Assembly: GCA_012518235.1 (NCBI GenBank) | Contig: JAAYSY010000038.1 | Coordinates: 1 to 33,418 of the forward strand | Length of the DNA: 33,418 nt | From: Bacteroidales bacterium | Lineage (GTDB): Bacteria; Bacteroidota; Bacteroidia; Bacteroidales; Bacteroidaceae | Direction: 5' to 3' | Part shown: piece after piece, positions 26,698 to 33,418 of the stretch | Layout of the letters: each line of letters opens with the position of its first letter | Position numbering within the stretch: the stretch's first letter is position 1 | Notes under the pieces: model-generated | The model's database searches: none | What the model was told of the DNA's origin: nothing | Seen by the model: the letters and a program-made list of their open reading frames with translations, nothing else | Position numbers and translations under genes: made by a program

Positions 26698-28821
26698 TTA
26701 TAAATTATTTTCAAAATATCTTGTTATCTTTTCATGCAGATGGACTCTATCTTTGCCAATAACATTATGTTCGTGATTAGGATAAATAAATAAGTCTGGA
26801 TAAGTTCCTGCATTTATACAAGCATTTAAAAAGGAGTAAGTGTGTTGAGGAACACATATACCATCAATACCACCATGTATGATTAATAGTTTGCCCTTTA
26901 GGTTATCAGCAAAGTTTTTCATATTTGTCTTTGCGTACCCTTCAGGATTACTTTGTGGGCTGTCCATATAGCGTTCTCCATACATTATTTCATAGTATGA
27001 CCAATCTACTACTGGTCCTCCAGCTACTCCCACTTTAACAAGGTCTGGATGTCTCAACAATAGTGATAGCGTCATGTGTCCTCCATAACTCCAGCCATGG
27101 ACTCCTATTCTTGAAGAGTCAATAAAGGATTGCTGTGTTAACCATTCAATACCTTTTATTTGATCTTCGGTTTCTAAAACACCTAATTGTCTGTGGGTGC
27201 AATTTTCGAAGTTTAACCCTCTATTATCACTCCCCCTGTTGTCAAGGGTAAAAACAATGTATCCTTTATTAGCCATATATATATCCCAACCTCTAGTTCC
27301 CCATTGCCAACTTTTGGTAATCATTTGTGCATGTGGACCGCCATAAACGTAAATAACAACAGGATACTTCTTGTTAGGGTCAAAATTTGCAGGTTTAACC
27401 ATCCGATAGTATAAAGGCGTTTTGTTATCTGCAGCTAATAGAGTATCTACTTCTATGGTAGGCTCTAAGTATCCATCAAGCGGGTTTTTGGCTTTAAGTA
27501 ATGTGTGTTTTTCCTTTTTTGTAAGTGAAACACATTCAATAGATCTAGGAGATGCAGGATTACTATAATAGTCAATGAAAAAATCTCCAGATTCACTTAG
27601 AAGGGCATTGTGTACCCCCTCTTCTTCATTTAATAATTTACGCTCACCTTTTCCATTTACACTATATATATGCGACTCTAAAGGAGAAATTTCAGTACTA
27701 CGATAAATAATTTCTTTTCGTTTAGTATTGTACCCAATTAATTCTTGTACCAACCAATCTCCCGTAGTGAGTTGTCTTATTAGTTCTCCATTTGTGTTAT
27801 ACAAATAGAGGTGATTAAATCCACTTTTTTCACTCTGATAAATAAATAAACTACTATCCCATGGAAGAAAGCTTATCGGGTTTTGGGGTTCTACATATTT
27901 AGAATGAGATTCCTCTACTAATACTTTGACGAGATTTCCTGTGTGAGCATCATATTGACACAGCTTTGCTGCGTTTTGAGCCCTGTTTAATTCAATAAGA
28001 TAGAGATACTTTTCATCAGGACTCCAGCTTATGTTGGTGAAATATCTATCGGTTGGGTCTCCTGTGTTAAGATAAATAAACTGATCAGAGGTTACATTAT
28101 ATATGCCCACATACACCTTATGGCTTTTCATTCCAGCCATAGGATAGTGAACATTATTAACAGTACTAATGCGAGTAGTAACATCCACTTGTGGATAGGT
28201 GGTTACCATTCTTTCATCCATTTTGTAATATGCTAAAAGATTTCCTTTAGGACTCCAAAATGTACCTTTGTTAATTCCAAATTCTTGTTGATGAACACTT
28301 TTTCCACAAACAACACCTTCGGGCTCTACTGTTATTCTTTTATCATTTACGTATAAGTTGTTTTTAATAGTATAAGCCACATTTCTACTTGTGGTGTGAA
28401 AGTCAATATTTTCAGAGCTTTTAGGAAAGTTTATTTTTCTTACCAACTTTCTGTTTTCCCAATCGTATATAATATAAGTATCACTGTTTTTAATAAGCAA
28501 TTTTTTTTCTTTTGCCCAAGGTAGCGAAACCCTATACATGCTTGATGTATGATCCTCTTCTGGTAAGTTAGAGTTTAGTGAGTCTTTAGTTATAATGAGG
28601 TTTTTCTCTCCCGTGCTTGCCTGGTGTATGTTTAGTTGTTCATGAGAGGGAATAATATAGAAATCACCCCACCAGCTGATGGAGTATAAATTTTCCACAG
28701 CAAGATAATTGCTTCCTCCGGGGATTAGATGACTCAATGTAGGGGTCTTTAAATCTTGTGCAGATAAAAAGGTACTGGTTAAAATAAATAAAAGACAGAA
28801 TAACTGTTTTTTAATTTTCAT
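26698..28821 (-). CDS. S9 family prolyl oligopeptidase / dipeptidyl peptidase IV-like
   Basis: Likely start 28821 (MKIKKQLFCLLFILTSTFLSAQ signal peptide) rather than the ORF-track start 29010; 'GVHGWSYGGHMTLSLL' nucleophile motif, 'GGPHAQMITKSW', C-terminal 'NHEHNV' His. Confidence 0.92.
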   Translation of the reverse strand: MKIKKQLFCLLFILTSTFLSAQDLKTPTLSHLIPGGSNYLAVENLYSISWWGDFYIIPSHEQLNIHQASTGEKNLIITKDSLNSNLPEEDHTSSMYRVSLPWAKEKKLLIKNSDTYIIYDWENRKLVRKINFPKSSENIDFHTTSRNVAYTIKNNLYVNDKRITVEPEGVVCGKSVHQQEFGINKGTFWSPKGNLLAYYKMDERMVTTYPQVDVTTRISTVNNVHYPMAGMKSHKVYVGIYNVTSDQFIYLNTGDPTDRYFTNISWSPDEKYLYLIELNRAQNAAKLCQYDAHTGNLVKVLVEESHSKYVEPQNPISFLPWDSSLFIYQSEKSGFNHLYLYNTNGELIRQLTTGDWLVQELIGYNTKRKEIIYRSTEISPLESHIYSVNGKGERKLLNEEEGVHNALLSESGDFFIDYYSNPASPRSIECVSLTKKEKHTLLKAKNPLDGYLEPTIEVDTLLAADNKTPLYYRMVKPANFDPNKKYPVVIYVYGGPHAQMITKSWQWGTRGWDIYMANKGYIVFTLDNRGSDNRGLNFENCTHRQLGVLETEDQIKGIEWLTQQSFIDSSRIGVHGWSYGGHMTLSLLLRHPDLVKVGVAGGPVVDWSYYEIMYGERYMDSPQSNPEGYAKTNMKNFADNLKGKLLIIHGGIDGICVPQHTYSFLNACINAGTYPDLFIYPNHEHNVIGKDRVHLHEKITRYFENNL

Positions 28822-30106
28822 AGTCTCTTCTTTTTCCTCTATTTGATTGATAACTGTTTTTATTGGATCTGTTTTTTTGTTGTGGTCTCCCTCCTTTTCT
28901 GTCAGAATTAGAGGAGAAGTATTTTTTCTTTTTAAAAGACGTTCTCTTGCCTCCATCCTCACGAAAACCCTTGTAACTACCGTCAAAAATTTCATATTTT
29001 CTAAGCTCACACTCTAGTGGACCATTAAAGAGCTTCATTCTTCCACTAGGTTTTAGTCCAATACTATCAAAACACTCCTCTTTGTAAGATAAAACCCAAG
29101 CTTCACCTCCTGTAAAAGCATGTTTTAGTCTTTCCCCAATCATGTTGTAGAGTCCTTCTAAATCTCTAGGAGCAATTCTTTCTCCATAAGGTGGGTTAGT
29201 TATTAAAATTGATTTTTGCTCAGGCTGTTCAAAGTGTTGAAAAGATTGAGTTTTAAATTCAATATCTTTTATTGCACCCGCCATTTTAGCATTTTGAATA
29301 GCAATTTCAACCGCTTTAGGATCTATATCGTAGGCATATATTTTATGATTAAAGTCCCTTTCTTGGCTATCATCATTGTATATTGAGTCGAATAAGTCTT
29401 GATCAAAGTCAGCCCATTTTTCAAAGGCGAATTGTTTTCTGAAAATACCGGGTGAAATATTACGTGCTATCAGTGCAGCTTCAATTGGAAAAGTTCCCGA
29501 TCCACACATTGGATCAATAAAATCGCAATCTCCTTTCCACCCTGTTAGTAAAATGATACCAGCGGCTAAAATTTCATTCAATGGTGCAATAGTGGCCTCT
29601 TGTCTATAACCTCTTCGGTGAAGTGACTCTCCAGAAGAATCAAGCGAAAGTGTACAAGTAGTATCAGCAATGTGAATATTAAGTGATAAATCAGGGTTGT
29701 TAATGCGTACCGACGGACGTTTTCCTTCACGCTCTCTAAAGTGATCTACAATAGCATCTTTTACTCTATATGCAACAAATTTAGAGTGTCTAAACTTTTC
29801 ACTAAAAACAACGGAGTCTATAGCAAATGATTTTCTAGTGTTTAAATATTGACTCCAATCCATAGCCTTAATTTCATTATAGACTTGATCTGGATTTTCA
29901 GCAGTGAATTCATGGATGGGAATCAAAACACGTATAGCAGTTCGTAAACAGAAGTTGGCACGATAAAGAGTTTCCTTATCTCCAGAGAAAGAGACCATAC
30001 GTCGGCCTAATTCAATGCTAGATGCTCCTATTTGAGTAAGTTCTTTTGCTAAAACCTCTTCCAAACCTTGGAACGTTTTTGCAATCATTGGAAATGAAGT
30101 ATTCAT
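28811..30106 (-). CDS. THUMP-domain class I SAM-dependent RNA methyltransferase (RlmL N-terminal-like) with basic C-terminal tail
   Basis: 'MIAKTFQGLEEVLAKELTQIGA', 'LHRRGYRQEATIAPLNEILAAGIILLTGW', 'DPMCGSGTFPIEAALIA', 'ITNPPYGERI'; tail 'KKKKYFSSNSDRKGGRPQQKNRSNKNSYQSNRGKRRDYEN'. Confidence 0.92.
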   Translation of the reverse strand: MNTSFPMIAKTFQGLEEVLAKELTQIGASSIELGRRMVSFSGDKETLYRANFCLRTAIRVLIPIHEFTAENPDQVYNEIKAMDWSQYLNTRKSFAIDSVVFSEKFRHSKFVAYRVKDAIVDHFREREGKRPSVRINNPDLSLNIHIADTTCTLSLDSSGESLHRRGYRQEATIAPLNEILAAGIILLTGWKGDCDFIDPMCGSGTFPIEAALIARNISPGIFRKQFAFEKWADFDQDLFDSIYNDDSQERDFNHKIYAYDIDPKAVEIAIQNAKMAGAIKDIEFKTQSFQHFEQPEQKSILITNPPYGERIAPRDLEGLYNMIGERLKHAFTGGEAWVLSYKEECFDSIGLKPSGRMKLFNGPLECELRKYEIFDGSYKGFREDGGKRTSFKKKKYFSSNSDRKGGRPQQKNRSNKNSYQSNRGKRRDYEN

Positions 30107-30132
30107 TGATTTATAGTGAATGTTTTATTAAA

Positions 30133-31032
30133 TTAATCGTTTTTCTTAACCTGTACAATGCGCTCGTTAGGTGGTACATCTTCAGTAACCCAAATGTTTC
30201 CTCCAACAACAGCCCCTTGACCAATTGTAATACGTCCTAAAATTGTTGCATTGGAGTATACAATAACAAAATCCTCTAATATAGGATGTCTTAAAATTCC
30301 TTTTATAGGTTGTCCTTCCTCATTTAATGGAAAGCTTTTAGCACCTAATGTTACCCCTTGATATAGCTTTACATGGTTTCCTATAATACATGTTTCTCCT
30401 ATAACTACTCCAGTGCCGTGGTCTATAGTAAAATGACTGCCTATTTTTGCTCCAGGGTGAATATCAATTCCTGTTTCACTATGGGCCATTTCAGTAATAA
30501 TTCTTGGAATTAATGGTATGTCTAACCTAAGCAGTTCATGTGCTATACGGTAGTTACTAATCGCTTTTATAGCAGGGTAGCAAAAAATAACTTCGCCAAT
30601 ACTTTTAGCCGCAGGGTCTCCATCATAGGCTGCTTTTACATCAGTCGATAGTATCTGTCTCATTGAAGGCAAAGTTGCAATGAATTTGGCCGCCAGTGTA
30701 GAAGCTGTTTTTCTTTTGGTTTCAATGGTTTCAAAGCAATCTTTTCCCTTTTCAAAGCAGATACCTGCAAGTATTTGGTCGCTTAGTAAATCAAATAGGT
30801 GTTCTACGTTTGTTCCAATATGATATTTTAGTGTTCTGCTGTTGACTGTTGAGTTACCATAATATCCTGGAAACAGAATAGAACGTAACAGCTCAATGAC
30901 TTTATATAATATTTTTGACGATGGTAAAGGCTCTCCATCTTTATGTTGATGAAATAGGTTTTGATAAGATTCGCTTTTTGATAATTCATCAACTGTTTTT
31001 GTAATAATGGAGGTGAAATCTGCTGTATTCAT
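30133..31032 (-). CDS. cysE: Serine O-acetyltransferase
   Basis: 'TDVKAAYDGDPAAKSIGEVIFCYPAIKAISNYRIAHELL', 'GIDIHPGAKIGSHFTIDHGTGVVIGETCIIGNHVKLYQGVTLGA' left-handed beta-helix hexapeptides. Confidence 0.93.
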   Translation of the reverse strand: MNTADFTSIITKTVDELSKSESYQNLFHQHKDGEPLPSSKILYKVIELLRSILFPGYYGNSTVNSRTLKYHIGTNVEHLFDLLSDQILAGICFEKGKDCFETIETKRKTASTLAAKFIATLPSMRQILSTDVKAAYDGDPAAKSIGEVIFCYPAIKAISNYRIAHELLRLDIPLIPRIITEMAHSETGIDIHPGAKIGSHFTIDHGTGVVIGETCIIGNHVKLYQGVTLGAKSFPLNEEGQPIKGILRHPILEDFVIVYSNATILGRITIGQGAVVGGNIWVTEDVPPNERIVQVKKND

Positions 31033-31067
31033 TATGATAACTCGATAGGTTACAATCTATAAGGTGA

Positions 31068-31075
31068 CAAAGATA
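31068..31075 (-). promoter_or_regulatory. Putative -7 element (TATCTTTG) for cysE
   Basis: + strand CAAAGATA, 35 nt upstream of the cysE ATG. Confidence 0.4.
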
Positions 31076-31109
31076 ACAAATAATCATCTATAAATAGATT
31101 ATAGACCTT

Positions 31110-31127
31110 CAAAATTAGCTGATTTTG
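31110..31127. promoter_or_regulatory. 18-bp near-perfect palindrome CAAAATTAGCTGATTTTG in the cysE/cysK divergent region
   Basis: Reverse complement is CAAAATCAGCTAATTTTG; one mismatched symmetric pair. Confidence 0.5.
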
Positions 31128-31150
31128 TAATTAAGGTTGGGTAATCTTAG

Positions 31151-31158
31151 TATCTTTG
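31151..31158 (+). promoter_or_regulatory. Putative -7 element (TATCTTTG) for cysK
   Basis: Matches TAnnTTTG, 37 nt before ATG 31196; upstream TTTG at 31124-31127 has 23-nt spacing, slightly long for -33/-7. Confidence 0.45.
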
Positions 31159-31195
31159 ATTTTATCTATAAAACAATCATTAAAAATAAACACCT

Positions 31196-32152
31196 ATGAG
31201 TAAGATAGCAAAAAACCTAACCGAGTTAGTAGGGGGTACACCTTTAATGGAACTGAATAATTTTAGCAAAGGAAAAAAATTGAATGCTAAACTTCTTGCT
31301 AAAATAGAGTATTTTAATCCATTAGGTAGTGTAAAAGATAGAGTGGCTCTTTCTATGATAGAGAACGCTGAGAATAATGGGGTCTTAAAGCCAGGAGCTA
31401 CTATAATAGAGCCTACAAGTGGTAACACTGGGATTGGATTAGCTTTTGTTTCTGCAGCTAAAGGATATAAGTTAATTTTAACTATGCCTGACACGATGAG
31501 TGTTGAACGCAGGAATTTAGTGAAAGCCTTAGGTGCAAAAGTAGAATTAACACCTGGCACAAAAGGCATGAAAGGAGCAATCCAAAAAGCCGAAGATTTA
31601 CAAAAAGAGATAAAGGGTTCTGTTATACTTCAGCAATTTGAAAACCCTGCAAATCCTGCGATACATTATAAAACTACAGGTCCAGAAATTTGGTCGGATA
31701 CAAAAGGAAATGTTGATTTATTTGTTGCAGGAGTTGGTACTGGAGGAACCATCAGTGGTGTGGGTAAGGCCTTAAAAGAAAAGAATAAAGACATAAAAAT
31801 TGTTGCTGTTGAACCTCAAGGGTCACCCGTTTTATCGGGAGGGGAATCAGGACCTCATAAGCTACAAGGTATTGGTGCAGGTTTTGTTCCGAAAATTTAT
31901 GATAACTCAGTAGTAGATGAGATTTTTCCTGTAGGCGATGATGAGGCTATAGCAACGAGTCGTGAGGTAGCTCAAAAGGAGGGTTTAATGGTTGGTATAT
32001 CGTCTGGGGCTGCACTTTTTGCGGCTCAAGAACTAGCTAAGCGAGAAGAGAATCAGGGGAAAACAATTGTTGTACTACTTCCTGATACGGGGGAAAGATA
32101 TTTATCTACTATTTTATATGCTTTTGATGAATACCCTTTAGATATTAAATAA
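31196..32152 (+). CDS. cysK: Cysteine synthase A (O-acetylserine sulfhydrylase)
   Basis: '[11 protein letters not shown]', '[16 protein letters not shown]', '[13 protein letters not shown]', '[19 protein letters not shown]', '[11 protein letters not shown]'. Confidence 0.96.
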   Translation: MSKIAKNLTELVGGTPLMELNNFSKGKKLNAKLLAKIEYFNPLGSVKDRVALSMIENAENNGVLKPGATIIEPTSGNTGIGLAFVSAAKGYKLILTMPDTMSVERRNLVKALGAKVELTPGTKGMKGAIQKAEDLQKEIKGSVILQQFENPANPAIHYKTTGPEIWSDTKGNVDLFVAGVGTGGTISGVGKALKEKNKDIKIVAVEPQGSPVLSGGESGPHKLQGIGAGFVPKIYDNSVVDEIFPVGDDEAIATSREVAQKEGLMVGISSGAALFAAQELAKREENQGKTIVVLLPDTGERYLSTILYAFDEYPLDIK

Positions 32153-32208
32153 TATATGTAGTAGTTCATTGTTGATCATAACTGAACAAAAAAGAAATAA
32201 ACAAAAAC

Positions 32209-33418
32209 ATGAAAAAACACTTATTCATTTTCATTTTACTTTTATGTAGTATTCAAATGAAAGCCCAAGAATTAACATCATTTGTAAATCCTATGATTGG
32301 AACGGTTAAGATGGGACATACGTTTCCTGGTGCTTGTGTTCCACATGGGATTGTACAATTAAGTCCAGATACGGATACAATACCTCATAGTGTTAATGGT
32401 GTTTATACAGGTGATGTATATAAGTATTGTGCAGGATATCAGTATGATGATACTACTATTGTAGGTTTTAGTCATACCCATCTTAGTGGAACTGGACACT
32501 CAGATTTAGGAGATATTTTAATTATGCCAGTTACTGGGGAATTAAAACTTAATCCAGGAACTGCAGATAATCCTGATGCGGGATATCGTTCTAGGTATTC
32601 TCATGAAAAAGAGTTTGCTAAACCCGGTTATTATGAGGTTGAACTAGATGACTACAAGGTGAGAGCACAGCTTACTGCGACAGAAAGAGCTGGTATACAC
32701 AAATATACGTACCCTCAAGGGGAGGATAAAAAACTCATAATAGATTTAGCTGCAGGTATTTATAACTACGATGGAAAGGTGTTGTGGTCTCAACTGAGAG
32801 TTGAAAATGATACTTTATTAACAGGTTATAGAATAACTAATGGTTGGTCTAGAGTAAACTATACCTATTTTGCAATAGAGCTTTCTCAACCCATCAAAAG
32901 TTTTGGATACCGTGATGTGGAAAAACCAAAGTATGTAGGGTTTTGGAGGAAATTTGATTTATATAACAATTTTCCTGAAATGGGAGGAAGAGGGATTATT
33001 ACTCATTTTGAATTTGAGGAAAATGAAAATCCAGAATTGGAAATACGTGTTGCATTATCTGCTGTAAGTACAGAGGGAGCGCTAAAGAACTTAAAGGCAG
33101 AAACAAAAGATAAATCTTTTGATGAATTGGTTTCTCTCGCTAATGCGAAGTGGAATAAAGAATTATCCGTCATTGAAATGGATGGAACGGAAGACCAGAA
33201 AACGATGTTTTATACCTCTTTATATCATACAATGATAAATCCATCAGTGTATATGGATGTGGATGGTATGTATCGTGGAATTGATCATAATTTACATCAA
33301 GCCGAAGATTTTACAAACTATACTGTTTTTTCTGTTTGGGATACCTATAGAGCATTACATCCTTTGTTTAACTTAATAAATAGAGATAGAAGTCAGGATA
33401 TTATTCAATCTATGTTAG
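32209..33418 (+). CDS. GH92 family glycosyl hydrolase (alpha-mannosidase-like), 3'-truncated by window end
   Basis: Manual translation from ATG 32209: MKKHLFIFILLLCSIQMKAQELTSFVNPMIGTVKMGHTFPGACVPHGIVQLSPDTDT...; '(I)GT..GHTFPGA..P.G.VQLSPDT' is a GH92 hallmark. Open to the window end, absent from the ORF track. Confidence 0.9.
   Translation, partial: MKKHLFIFILLLCSIQMKAQELTSFVNPMIGTVKMGHTFPGACVPHGIVQLSPDTDTIPHSVNGVYTGDVYKYCAGYQYDDTTIVGFSHTHLSGTGHSDLGDILIMPVTGELKLNPGTADNPDAGYRSRYSHEKEFAKPGYYEVELDDYKVRAQLTATERAGIHKYTYPQGEDKKLIIDLAAGIYNYDGKVLWSQLRVENDTLLTGYRITNGWSRVNYTYFAIELSQPIKSFGYRDVEKPKYVGFWRKFDLYNNFPEMGGRGIITHFEFEENENPELEIRVALSAVSTEGALKNLKAETKDKSFDELVSLANAKWNKELSVIEMDGTEDQKTMFYTSLYHTMINPSVYMDVDGMYRGIDHNLHQAEDFTNYTVFSVWDTYRALHPLFNLINRDRSQDIIQSML

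Noticed and set aside
26676-26704. Direct repeat TAGTTATAAA x2 between purD and the S9 peptidase
   Set aside because: Very AT-rich 10-mer overlapping a stop codon; easily expected by chance.
31180-31569. 129-aa minus-strand ORF opposite cysK
   Set aside because: Fully antisense to a well-supported cysK with no recognisable domain; low-complexity shadow ORF.
1-33418. tRNA/rRNA genes, CRISPR arrays, IS elements or phage genes
   Set aside because: Intergenic regions were read on both strands; no T-loop consensus, spaced direct repeats, transposase or integrase motifs were seen.

Overview
This looks like a Bacteroidales-type chromosomal segment (AT-rich, TAnnTTTG -7 promoter elements, DUF5689/DUF2723/DUF2851/WbqC gene content). 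It has 26 complete protein-coding genes plus a 3'-truncated GH92 gene that the ORF track omits. I saw no rRNA, tRNA, CRISPR array or mobile element. The gene groups, in order, are: (i) a TonB-dependent receptor / DUF5689 lipoprotein / secreted EEP-nuclease locus; (ii) a DEAD-box helicase; (iii) a LOG-family / SIS-isomerase / PfkB-kinase operon; (iv) an M16 peptidase; (v) a dapB - signal peptidase I - signal peptidase I paralogue - WbqC operon; (vi) DUF2851; (vii) a long co-directional run purD - membrane protein - YqaA/DedA - MnmD - zinc SBP - zinc ABC ATPase - DUF2723 - polysaccharide deacetylase - queG; (viii) a DPP IV-like S9 peptidase and a THUMP RNA methyltransferase; (ix) divergent cysE/cysK; (x) GH92. 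The strongest unusual signal is the second signal peptidase paralogue (11949-12878). Both positions of its Ser/Lys catalytic dyad are substituted (Ser to Gly, Lys to Asn), and its start codon overlaps the stop of an intact paralogue (TAATG), so it looks like a coupled pseudoenzyme. Secondary leads are the TBDR/OB-fold lipoprotein/nuclease locus, a terminator-like hairpin inside the 5' end of queG, nested inverted repeats upstream of the helicase, and palindromes in the cysE/cysK and dapB/DUF2851 divergent regions.
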